DNA from: Ciona intestinalis
Lineage: Eukaryota; Chordata; Ascidiacea; Phlebobranchia; Cionidae
Length of the DNA stretch: 64,000 bases
Direction: 5' to 3'
Assembly: GCF_000224145.3 (NCBI RefSeq)
Contig: NW_004190392.2
Span: forward strand, 118,609 to 182,608
This document shows, one piece after another, positions 11,355 through 22,530 of the stretch (its first letter is position 1; the number at the start of each line of letters is the position of its first letter). The notes under the pieces were generated by a model. That model saw only the letters and a program-made list of their open reading frames with translations, was not told the origin of the DNA and did no database searches. Both the position numbers and the translations under genes were made by a program.

Positions 11355-11511
11355 TAGCAGGGTGGGGTGAGATAGAACATGTTTTTTTCACTTTTCTCGT
11401 CCCATTTGTAATTTAACATTTTTCTACTTGTTATTTGTTAAAAACACAATCAGGAAACATTGGATACTTAATACTATGTACCAACGGTATCCCATTTTAC
11501 CCCACAGTACT
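11355..11511. mobile_element. MITE
   Basis: Ends AGCAGGGTGGGGTGAGATAG and CCCATTTTACCCCACAGTAC. Confidence 0.65.
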
Positions 11512-12340
11512 TAAGATACGAAATAATAATTGCTTAGGAGTTTCTTTCATTAGTTTAAAAGGGGTTTGACTCAAAAAACGTGAAGATTATGACGACATAA
11601 AACTATGCATTGATGCGTCACACATTGCACAGACAGGACACAAGTGACGTAACAAAGAAATGAACTTCGAACAATTTTCTTTGACGCGTTTCTCAAATAT
11701 GACACAAAAATCGTGCATTTACTTATTCAAAGAAATTTCTAAAAAGCATTTTTTCGGGCCGTTTTAAATTACGTGACTTGGGGTGAGTTATTTAGGAGAA
11801 AAGAATGTCCGTCACTCATAAAATCGGTGTACAAGCCTTTGGGACAATGTTTGATGAAAAACTTCAATAATAGAAGCAAAATGATTGACAGCCGTAAAGG
11901 CCCGTAATACTAACCTTTGTACTTTTAGCAAACATCTTATAACAATTTCTTGGTTCAGATATTTAAATATGATGTCATTCCTAATGGCTAAAAAAGCAAG
12001 TCCAAACTTAGACCGCGGTTCAATGCGTCTCAGCTATTTCCGCTTTACAAATATGCGCTAAAAGGATTTCGTTACCGACAAGTTTGTATATAAGAGCGGA
12101 AATAACATATTATCTGAACAGTTGTAATGTAACACTCGTAAATTTGTGACGCAACAAACGCAGTTATGATGCATTTACAGTGCAGAAAGACACGTAGCAC
12201 TAAATCTGTTTACGCTTATCGTAGTAGTTTATAGGTTTGAAAAACGAAAGAGGTATGTTTACCTCTTTATAGGTACATATTTGACTGGTAAACATTACGC
12301 TATACCCAAAAAGACCCTCGTTTTTTATATGACTTATGTA

Positions 12341-12534
12341 TGGTACTGTGGGGTTAGATAGGATACGGTTAGCTCCTAAATACTATATTTCCTAATCGTG
12401 TTCTGAACAATAACCAACGCTCTTTTAGAATCGTGAGAATACGGTTATATAATTATGCTAATTTTCTTTGTTTACTACCAAATGGGACGATTAGAGATAA
12501 TGAAAATGTGTTTTATCTTTCCCCGCCAACTATA
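12341..12534. mobile_element. MITE
   Basis: Near full length, with ends TGGTACTGTGGGGTTAGATA and CTTTCCCCGCCAACTATA. Confidence 0.65.
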
Positions 12535-14197
12535 CCCAAATAAATTAAAACTGCAAACTTAAAACTGTATTTTCCTATTAAACTTAACAAGGTTAAATCA
12601 TTTTAAAACGGAAACAAAATGCGGTTAAACATGCTTAAAATATTAGGCAGCGCATGAAATATGATTCAGATTATCTAACCGTAGTTGGCATAGTATATAT
12701 ATAAATTTCGCATTACAGGGACGTTTAGCTAAATATAGAAAATATCATGACGTCACATGCACAAAATTCGGTGGGATTAATAAGTAAGACTCCCTACTCG
12801 GTTTACTAATTTGACTAAATTCAAAATGAACTATACATAACATAATTTTATATTTATCTATTGGGATAGAGTAGCGAAGATCAAATTAATTTATACAAAG
12901 AAGAGAAAAATAGCAACAAAATGACAGTCGTTATACATACGCTACCTGAACTAGAATATAAAACTACTTAAAACAATCATAAAAAGCGTGGCTGCTAAAC
13001 CTAAATATCAATTGCCCAGAATAAGTCAAATACTGTAGAGGATAATTTAGTATAATTGCGAAAATACATTAAAAACTGTGGTACAGCTATTATAATTATA
13101 ATTTCCGCTTTTAGTTGTCAAATATTTCCTGTTTCACATAAACAGGGTGTGAATTTTTAATTCTGTCTAATAATTAGTTGATAGTGTAAACGGTCCTGGG
13201 TTCGAAATCCAAATGGGCATGCCACTCCCACGCTATGTTATGTTTATTTACAAAGCATAAAACTTAGGCGTGTATAAAAACTTGTACAAATGGAAAGAAG
13301 TAAAAAACACCACTCCTAAATTCTAAGTAAAAATTTGAATTTTCGACGCTATTTTACGCGTACGTTCACATGTAACAATTGCTATTGTAACGTCACAGGT
13401 AGAAGCATTGTCGAGCCAGTAACCATATGGCCAGATTTTCGGACAGCGGACCCGCAGCGCTGCTACGTCACAGACCCGTGGTCTAAAAGGCACGTGGTTG
13501 GCGAACGTTACATGGCAACGTTGCTACGACAACTATCAAAACTCTCGTAATTTTTTGACCAGGTTATTAAATCGTGATTATTTTCGAATTTTGGTTATTG
13601 TCTAGAGGTATTTTCGTTTTCGTCGAATGAAGGCTTTTGTCTGCGTGATATTAACTTGCATACCGCGCTTTGCGGTTATGCCTGTGTTTAGAAACAGACT
13701 GCAGGCGGATTGAGTGTCTGAATTGCCTTTCGCGCGAAATTTAAGATTTTCTCACGAAAGTTAGGCCAGTTGGAATTTCGTGGCAAAATTAAAGATCTTG
13801 CGTGTAATCAGCATTTTCACTTTTGTGTTCAATTTTGTGAATTGCTTTGTGTAATTAACATGTGAACGGCTTCAGCGCTGGAATGTGGGAGTTGTGTAAT
13901 CATACGGTGTATGGAAAATTACATCATACTAATTGTTGTAATACGCAGACGTTACTCTTATACATATCATACATAACTGATACATAAAGAATACAGAATG
14001 GTTTAATGTGAATATTTAATTTCCTTTTTAGTAGAAACGCACGTATGTAGTTCTGTATATGGCACAAATTTATGTACGCCGTATGAGCCAGACTTTACTA
14101 CGCATCTGTACATTGCCACACCTCCGCTCTTTTCTCCTCCTTGTTTCTTTATTCTCTTCTGCTTCTCGCGCAGCTGATTCACTTGAGGCTGATTCCG

Positions 14198-14349
14198 TGA
14201 CGTCATGGAAAATTCCGTTTCGACTAAAAAGCTAGCAGCAAGCCCGGTCGAGCCATAACCGTTCTAACCCTTCGACGTGGCGCAGCTTAGACATAAGGAA
14301 CCAAATAGATTCCACATTTTAGAGTGAACTTTTAACTTAGAAACAAAAG
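14198..14349 (+). promoter_or_regulatory. CRE octamer and candidate noncoding first exon of SPSB
   Basis: A palindromic TGACGTCA (14198-14205) lies about 145 bases upstream of a strong splice donor, AAAAG|GTAAGTCC, at 14349/14350. A matching acceptor (TTCTCTTTTCGCAG) ends at 16630, just upstream of the SPSB TATA box. This suggests an alternative noncoding exon for the SPSB gene. It rests on motif reading only. Confidence 0.25.
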
Positions 14350-16630
14350 GTAAGTCCATAGTACGTATAGATTAAGTACCGCTTAACGCTGGGGGGTTGT
14401 GGGCCCTTACGGTGGAAAAAATACTTTGTCGACTTTTCGGAAAGTAGATTATAAATTTATAAGAGTATTTTTTAGTAATTGTCAAGAAAACTTATGCCTA
14501 AGCCGGGCGCACAGCTGCCTCTAGCATTCTTGGGGAATCGTGTACGTATTTATACGCTTTAAATATTCAATAAACGTTATAACTCATTAATTATTTAGAC
14601 AAAACTTCTAGCCGTCTGTTTAGTTCTAAACAGTAGTGAAATTGCGCGCGCTTTTAGTTGGCCGCGGGTAAAACAGATGCGCCCAAGTGACAAAAATCGA
14701 TAATAAGATTTACGAATTTATTACACTTGTCAGGATTTTTGGTTGCACTCAAGAAACGAAATGTGTGGAGATGGATTCGGTAGTTAAACGATTTGCGAAC
14801 AGTCGTAACTTGGAATTTATCGCGCTTTTAATGGCTTCATACGATGATTGGCTTCTGTCTACAGTACTGAACGGAAAATTTTCAGAATTTTTGTTGTCAG
14901 TGCTCTAGCACGCGCGTAGCGTGCCTGTTTGTTGTGATCAGGAGGTCGATTTCGTAAATGATTAACCGGCCAGGCTGTTGACGTTACGCCATGTGCTCTG
15001 CGCTGTGAATGGAAAATTTCCACTACTCTTCCACTAGATACATTACACCATTGTAAGCCTAAGCGCCCTTAGGCTTTAGGTTTCTATAGTTTTGCGGCGT
15101 TTTAATGCCCATTGAAACCACGTTTTTCGTTCCTAGTTCACAGATAGTTTTGTGCGTTATTTTTGCTTTTAATTATGCTAAATTCGCGTTAAATTGATTG
15201 TTTTCCTTTCAATTAAATTTTAATTCGCGTTAAATTGAATAAATTTCCTTTATATACTGTGTTGTTGTACCTCGAAACGCCACAACGCTGTTGGCATTTA
15301 GCATGTTTATATAAACAGAGTTAAAACGGAATTAAACCATATGCCATGTAGAACGACTATATACACAAGCAACTAGAACGGTATCATCACGTAACGATAG
15401 CTGCTCCCACACTACAATACGCTTGCTTGATGTAGCGTTAACTTAAAATTAAAAAAAATCACAAACTAGGACATTAATGACGTCAAACCCCTTTTAAAAC
15501 GTCACCACGACGTATGACGTCAGAGCGCGACGGCGGTGTCTCGTTTCCAACCGAATCTTATGAATGGTTTGTCATACGAAGCTGCCGTGGTATAACAAAA
15601 CCCAAATAACCCATCTAACGTAAGCGTTTTAAGTAGCGCGCCTACGTCAGTGCGACCTAGTTTTTAAGCAACTTTGCTATTCAAACAACTACGAAGAACC
15701 GGCTATGTTCACACGGTTTAGTGGCGGTCATTCAACTGTAGAAAAACCAGTCGGTCTAAGGCGGAAACGGAGTGACTGGAAATGACGATTAAATATTAAT
15801 TCTCAAGACGTTTCTCGGTCATCGGAAGAGCAATTACTCGTAACTTATTAACATGCCCAGCAATTGTCCAAGCACGGAGATCGTATCTTGTGGTTAAGGC
15901 GAGATGCTGCGGTAATACCTGCTTATTTAACCGCATAATTTCGGTGAAATGTAAAAGGCGGTGCACGTTCATTTACATTCGGATGTCTTAGCCCAATTCG
16001 TTATCTTGTCGTTAGATAATGGTACTGTGGGGTAAGATGGAAACGGTTAGCGCATAATATCCCCTATTTCCTGACATTGTTTTAAGAATACGGTTATATA
16101 ATTTTGCAAATATTCTTTGTTAATCCGAATAGGACGATAAAAGGAATGAAAACGCGTCCCATCTTATCCCAACCTACTATTGAGCCGTGATGACTTATGT
16201 TTTGTGTTTTGCTCAGTTTTGTTAAACTGAAACTTAAACATTACCCATTACTCAGCATGAATCACTTGCGCCCGCTACTTCTGCGAAGTCAATTTAAATT
16301 TCGGTATAATCAGTTAATTCAAAGCCGCGCACCCCGTTGGCCCTTTGATTATACAAGAGCCTGGTGATGAGAAACGCACCGCCGGCCTAGTTTTTGTGTC
16401 CTAATCCTAGTTTGTTGTGACTTGTCAGGGTCGAATCGACAAACAACAGGATTTAGTAAATACAAAGTCACCCCTTTACAGTTTAAATGTAAATACCATT
16501 GAACAAAGATGCTAATTCCTGGTTATAAATCCTAGGCGGCCAATTGTGACCGCTTGTTTGCCTCGAATCAAGATAAGCCGAAAGCCAGATAGCGGTAAAC
16601 TGACGTCATAACCTTTTTCTCTTTTCGCAG
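14350..16630. other. SPSB upstream region
   Basis: No coding gene recognised. Two more TGACGTCA octamers lie at 15478-15485 and 15515-15522, and one at 16601-16608 just 5' of the TATA box. One MITE is present (16020-16180). An ORF at 14687-14908 (+, 73 codons) has no recognisable family. Confidence 0.4.
16020..16180. mobile_element. MITE
   Basis: Ends GTACTGTGGGGTAAGATGG and TCCCATCTTATCCCAACCTA, with a shortened centre. Confidence 0.65.
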
Positions 16631-16646
16631 GCGCCGGCTATATAAG
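16601..16646 (+). promoter_or_regulatory. SPSB core promoter: CRE and TATA box
   Basis: TGACGTCA at 16601-16608 and TATATAAG at 16639-16646 in a GC-richer context. Initiation would be expected near 16670, giving a leader of about 40 bases to the first ATG at 16710. Confidence 0.6.
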
Positions 16647-16709
16647 GGAGCGATCTAAGGACTAAGACATCGAACTTTACCAAGCAACAGTCTTAGAACA
16701 ATACTGAAA

Positions 16710-18247
16710 ATGGGTCAGAAAATATCAAGCAGCAGCGAGCGTTCGTCGAGGCAATTCTCATTCATAGAGCCAATCTTAGCACGTACAACCAGAACGAGCA
16801 GCAACGGCCGTTCAAATAGAAGCAGTAACTCACCGCCGAAGAATAGCAGAAGACACAGCGTTAAAGATGGTCACCACAGACGTACACACCACCACCACCA
16901 CCACGCAACGGAAACCATCTCTCGGCATCCGGAATGGAATCTGAATGCCCACACAGGTTAGTCGAATACAAATCTATATTAAAACTGATGTAGACTCGAC
17001 CCAAAAGGGTATTTACAGAATAATATAACCGTATCCTCACACTCTAAATAGCGTTGTTAATTGGCGAAACACAATTAGGAAATATGGGATTTTATGTAAG
17101 AAAAGAAGGGGTGTTACGTGTAAATGTATCCCATCTTACCACACAGTGCTATAGATTATTGGCATGTTATTGTTAAGGACTGATTACTGTGGGTAATAAA
17201 GCAATTAATAATTTCGTGATTGCGCGAGTTCTTATTTGACGTTTATACATTACAGACTTGACGTCTTATTGGACATGCCAGCAGTCGGTGTAGATGTACA
17301 ACAACAGCACGGCTGGAACTCTGAAGACAAAAGCGTGAACGTTTTCGTAAAGGACAACGACCTAACTGTACACAGACATCCTGTCGCACAATCCACTGAC
17401 GGTGTACGGGGCAAAGTGGGATACAGCAGAGGCTTGCATTGCTGGGAGGTAACCTGGAACACCCGCCAACGAGGCACACACGCTATGGTTGGGGTATGCA
17501 CATCAGAAGCCGCTCTAACATGCATGGGGTACCGTTCCCTCATTGGACAAAATAACGAGTCCTGGGGATGGGACTTGGGACGCAATAAGCTTTTCCATGG
17601 CGGTAAAGTGCACCGCAATGAAAAGAAGACCTACCCCTCGTACCTCGAATCGGACGAGAATTTCGTCGTTCCTGAAAAAGTTCTGGTTGTTTTAGATATG
17701 GATGAAGGAACCTTAAGCTTTGTAGCTGACAAGCAATACCTTGGCGTGGCGTTCACCGGCCTCAAAGGCAAGACTCTATACCCCGTTATAAGCTGTGTGT
17801 GGGGTCACTGTGAAGTGGGAATCAAGTACATCAATGGCCTTGAACGTAAGTTTCAAAAGCTTTTCAATACTAATCTTTTTAGGCTTTTTTTTATTGTAAC
17901 TGTTTAGTTGGGGAAATCGTTTAAATAACGTGTGCTATGAACGTGATAGGGAAATTGTAATTATGGCTTTTCGGACGAATGGTCATATGCTACGTAAGCA
18001 ACGATTAGTCTGGGTCGTAATAATCACATACGTCATTCACGCTTTATATACGTCACATATGTCTTAGTAGGTCTTTCCGGGTTTCTACAATCTGTTAACA
18101 AAACATTCTTTCTCTCCAGCTGCCCCTCTACCAATGGCAGAGCTTTGCCGCCGTCGAATTCGAATGTCGATGGGCAAGAAACATCTGCACGAGGTCGAAA
18201 AACTGCCGTTACCCCATCTGCTGCAAGAATACGTGCTCTACCGGTGA
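16710..18247 (+). CDS. SPSB1/4-like SPRY domain and SOCS-box protein
   Basis: Substrate adaptor of an Elongin B/C-Cullin5 ubiquitin ligase (family knowledge). The SPRY exon is 17256-17845 ([57 protein letters not shown]). Exon 18120-18247 encodes the SOCS box: BC box [11 protein letters not shown] and Cul5 box [14 protein letters not shown], then TGA. The start is problematic. The first ATG (16710) opens [13 protein letters not shown], and MGQK matches vertebrate SPSB1/4, but this frame leaves exon 1 (donor 16956/16957) in phase 1 while the SPRY exon needs phase 2. An ATG at 16934 gives MESECPH, which joins in frame and yields 246 aa. So either translation starts at 16934 and the MGQK frame is an upstream ORF, or there is a one-base indel in exon 1. 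A His6 run sits in the MGQK frame. Candidate poly(A) signal AATAAA at 18552-18557. Confidence 0.9.
17008..17153. mobile_element. MITE, truncated, in SPSB intron 1
   Basis: The left end is missing; the inside and right end (CCCATCTTACCACACAGTG) remain. Confidence 0.55.
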
Positions 18248-18941
18248 TCACGATCAAACTGCAGCGTTTCGCCAAGCGATGCGTTGGGTTGGTACTACGG
18301 TGCTAAGACGCGGTTCCGCCGTTGTGCAATATTCTATGGACAAGTGTCTGTTACTTTTTATAAAAAACCGTACTTTTAACACAGAAAATGTTCGCGCCCA
18401 CGATTTTATTATTTATTTTGTCGCACGGTTAAACGGTTATAGGTACGCTATTACATAGCATGCTACTGCGCTGTGTCGTTCCGTAAGGTTCTTTCGATTT
18501 TAATCTTTCCCGTTGTTTTAAATGTATTTTGCCTTCATTTTATCACCACAAAATAAAGTAATATGCCACAAACATGATGCCTTGGTTTTAAAGCAGATGC
18601 AGTGAAATAGGTGTTAAAATACCAAAATATCCGAACTCGTAGTGCCAGTGTTTTCATCTTTCGATTTACTGCTGGGAACAGTCTAATAGTGAGACTAGCG
18701 CTGTTAAAAGAAATATGCAAGTTTTAAAACCGATGTAGTGAAATTTGGAAGCGAATTCTTTCTCACAAGTCGTAAAAATCCTTGAATTTATAATGCCCGC
18801 GTTTAACCTTTAAATTTGCTACTGGGACTGTTACTAGTATTGAGAGTATTCATACTTGTCCGCTCTCTCCATTCAGGCCTAATTTATCACATAACTGAGT
18901 TCCCAAAGTGACAAGGTCTAATAAAACCGTTATATTGTTTT

Positions 18942-19141
18942 TAGTAGGGTAGAGGAAGATGGGACACCTTTTCATTTTATTATCTTGTCAGATTTGGTAG
19001 TAGGTAGTAAACAAAGTACATTCAAGAAATTTAAAAACTGTATTCTCCGAACTCCCATAGACCGTTGTTAATTGTTTAAAACACGATCAGAATATTTGGA
19101 TATTATGTGATAATAATGACCCGTTTTTCCCCACCCTACTA
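18942..19141. mobile_element. MITE, full length
   Basis: Ends TAGTAGGGTAGAGGAAGATG and TTTTTCCCCACCCTACTA. Its central CCGTTGTTAATTGTTTAAAA block is intact. Confidence 0.7.
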
Positions 19142-20374
19142 TCATGGGTAGATTATTACATGAGAAGCCGCTATAGGATGCAAAAGCCTAATAAAACTTG
19201 AATACCAAAGACAGACGCAAGAATTTTCTCAGGAGTCGTAAAAATAGCGAGCTTATTTTGCCAGCGTTTTAACTTTTATATCTATTGTTAGGAACCCCCA
19301 GTAATATTGACTGTTTTATACACCCCGCTTATTTTAATTATAATGACTGATAATGTTTTTTTTTGCATTATGAAAAAACAACAGTTACACAACAAGTATC
19401 AGTAAGACCTAAGACAAGAAACACTTTAAGAGCAATTGTTTTACCAGTCACCGGCTCAAATTATACCCCAATAAAGGGGCCTACGCTTTTACCCCTTTGT
19501 AAAGCAGTGTATATCTTAAAACGCCACTGTCACAGGCTTGTATAGTTATTCACCGGCTGTATACAGGCTCTAGTCAGCTATTACTATGTTTCCACTGCCG
19601 CTATAATATAATCCCCGGCCTGATTCCACAATTAAGCATTTCCGTCTTTGCGCCCAGACCAAACCTCTTGAATTTGCGCCCGCGGCATCATTATCTCTTA
19701 TTGTGACGTCACAAAGGCTCTGATATCGCAGGCGAAGAATCATAAAGTCCACCTGGCAATTAGTCGCTTAAAGATACCACCAAAATTGTACACATAAATC
19801 GATTTTAGTGTGACTGTTTTTTTTTGTGGCGCTGTCAAAACACTGTTAGTACAGTTCGGCCTGATGAATACACACGTCACAAAGGTACTATGACGTAACA
19901 AGCCAGACAGGGACTGAATCGCATGCTCTCTTTTGCACGGGGTAAGGTCAGACATCCTGCAAGGATTAAAATAGAACATACGCGCTAACACAACACACGA
20001 TTCATATAGTAAAGTGTAACAATAAAGCACAAAGGTAGCAGCACTGTCTGAGAACCCGGATATTCTAAGTTTAGAGGTAAAATGCTCATAAACCAAGGCA
20101 TTTACCTAATTTCATACTAAAATGACGCATACGCACGAAGAAACACGATATTAAATGTGATTATTATTATATATAGACTATATTGCTTTTCAAACTGGCG
20201 ATATTTTGCTATATTATATTGTTATTAGCGTGTGTCACATTCAGAAAATGGTTGCCAACTTCGAAATACGGAGTCGACACAGTCGACAGCGCCGTCTGGC
20301 GGATGGTTATTTTAAACTTTGTGTCAAAATGTCCAAGCTTCGAATTACAATCATTACTTATAAAAGAAAGCTAT

Positions 20375-20649
20375 ACAATTTCCACAGACCGTTGTTAATT
20401 GTTTAAAACACGATCAGGATATTCTATATTACGTATTAAAGGTTTCTTACCCCACAGTAGTCTATTTAGTGGTAAGATAGTGCATGTACCGTACATATTT
20501 ACGGTAGCGTCCCGCATTAATGAAAGAATATTTACAGAATTTCATATAACCGTATTCTCAAGACTCTAAAATAGCGCTGGTAAAAAAAACACATGATTAC
20601 GAAATAAGTGGAATTAATGCTACCGGTATCCATCTTACCCTACAGTACT
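20375..20649. mobile_element. Two adjacent MITE fragments
   Basis: A right-end fragment (to about 20460) is followed directly by a degraded second copy ending TATCCATCTTACCCTACAGT. Confidence 0.5.
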
Positions 20650-20996
20650 ACAGCTTATAATAAGTTACAAAGCGGAAATGTATGGTTTGCTTCAATACTC
20701 CAGCTAACCAGACAGTTTTCAAGCCACGACGAACTATTCAAATGTTTTATTACTTACAAATGCACATTGGACTCGCCTTAGGTTTGGCACTGGTTTGAAT
20801 ATACAGTGGTTACTGAAAGGCCGCATGCTTTATCTAACAGACCAGGAATGCAAAAGGCGAAATATATAAAGATTAAAAACAGCGACTCAATCAAAATGTG
20901 TTAGACTCAACGGTGAAGCAATAGACAGTTAAACGCCTATATAAATAATGATACAATATAAACTCTATTAGAGTCATTTTTTTCGTATTTTTCAGG

Positions 20997-21104
20997 AGAT
21001 CCTTGCTGAACAAGTTCCGCAGCATTGCCAAGCCCAACTGCTGTGTCTACAAAGTCCTTGACGCTTCACCAGTAAGCATTTGCTACGAAAAAATCCGCCG
21101 TAAC
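20997..21104 (+). CDS. Possible terminal exon, unknown gene
   Basis: A long pyrimidine tract and acceptor (CGTATTTTTCAG, ending 20996) precede an open frame reading RSLLNKFRSIAKPNCC and later VSICYEKIRRN, with TGA at 21102-21104. The frame needs a phase-2 donor upstream; the phase-1 donor of SPSB exon 2 would not read it. I do not recognise the peptide and see no upstream exon, so it may be spurious. Confidence 0.2.
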
Positions 21105-21286
21105 TGACTGCTGAAATCCGAAGGAAAAAAACAACAAAATTAAACGGGGGGAAAGAATCTTCACAAATATCCATGCAGAAGAAACCAGTGTAAGAATGAA
21201 AGAGAAAAAGATACAGAATGAAATTAAGCATGATAGATACAATTAGCATACAAAAAAGGCAATAAAAATAAGTTACAAAGGTGTTT

Positions 21287-22477
21287 TTAAGGGGATAGGG
21301 TAGTAGTGTTAGCGGAGTAGTAGTCGTCGTCGTAAAATGAATCTACTGCACTTTCGTTTAGAAGCAAATTAGATTGAGAGCATGTCCAACAGCAGGTTTC
21401 AGTGAAATACGGTATGTTGCACCAGTGGCCACTTAGCACTAAGAGACAAGGATTCACCCGAAAATTAGCATAACCTGTAAGAAGCAGACATGCTGTTATA
21501 TAAACCATAGCCATGCAGCACATGCGTGGAAGCAATAAGAATGAATGCAACTTGTTTATCCTCAAATCGTGGGGCAATGACAGTTGTTATTATACAGGTG
21601 TTCAATTTGTATAAAAGTAGTATTTTTCACTGTAAAAAAACGTCTGGCATCGAGCATGAGGTGTAGACATACACCAACTGTGTCTGGTGTATAAGAAGAC
21701 ACCCCTGTTATAACTCAACAGTGAGCATGAGGTGTATGAATACATTATGTGTGGCTGCACTGGCTGGTGTATAGGAAGACATTCATGTTATAACTCAACA
21801 GTGAGCATGAGGTGTGTTAATACACCATGTGTGTCTGGTGTATAAGAAGACCTCCATATTACAACTTGACAGTGAGCATGAACTGTACATATTATCCACT
21901 ATTTCTGCACAAAACTTCACCATTTACATCCAAATTTAAGCCAGGGGCAAATAAAACTATATAAACTTATAATACAAATCGTATCTCGAATTATTAAAGT
22001 ATTAAGCTTATAGTTTAGTGTTATAGATATCACCAAGTTATTAAGCTAAAGCAAAAAATGGCAAATGCACGTGCAAAAGAACCATAAAGTGTTATAGGCA
22101 GTAAAATTTTCTACATATGTATAAACAAAGAACTCTAAAATGTATAAAATAGTATACCAATATTTTTAAATACAGAATTATACTAATTCGAATTTACGAA
22201 TTTATAACTAATTTAGGCGCATAAAACCCTTTTCAATTAACTTGGATTGAAACGTTACTTACCGTCCTGGCATATAAGGTTACATTGCCCATTTTCGAGC
22301 CTTCTCTTCTGAGGGCATCGAGTACATTGGTCATTACGAGGGCCTATGCATGCTTTGCAGCTTGAGTGACACCTGGATAAATGCAGAACAGGTTAAAACT
22401 GGCTAAAACTATTAAAAACTAAAGTTATATACACTGTTTACATGTATATATCTATTACTTATTACACTTAATTATAT

Positions 22478-22530
<53 letters not shown>

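Larger units (their letters stand above)
10870..14200. other. Intergenic, MITEs and AT-rich DNA
   Basis: Two MITE copies, a degraded tRNA-like B box (GGTTCGAAATCC near 13198, probably from a SINE) and a TGACGTCA at 12748-12755. ORFs at 13335-13550 (+) and 14003-14206 (-) have no recognisable content. Confidence 0.45.
18248..20996. other. SPSB 3' region and intergenic
   Basis: Holds the SPSB 3' UTR with AATAAA at 18552, MITE copies (18942-19142, 20375-20460, 20465-20649) and a TGACGTCA at 19704-19711. No further coding sequence recognised. Confidence 0.5.

Noticed and set aside
17243-17618. Two minus-strand ORFs (78 and 122 codons) under the SPSB SPRY exon
   Set aside because: They mirror a clearly coding plus-strand exon and have no recognisable content.
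22472-22524. AT-rich stretch as a replication origin or matrix attachment site
   Set aside because: A simple (AT)n microsatellite; nothing else supports such a role.
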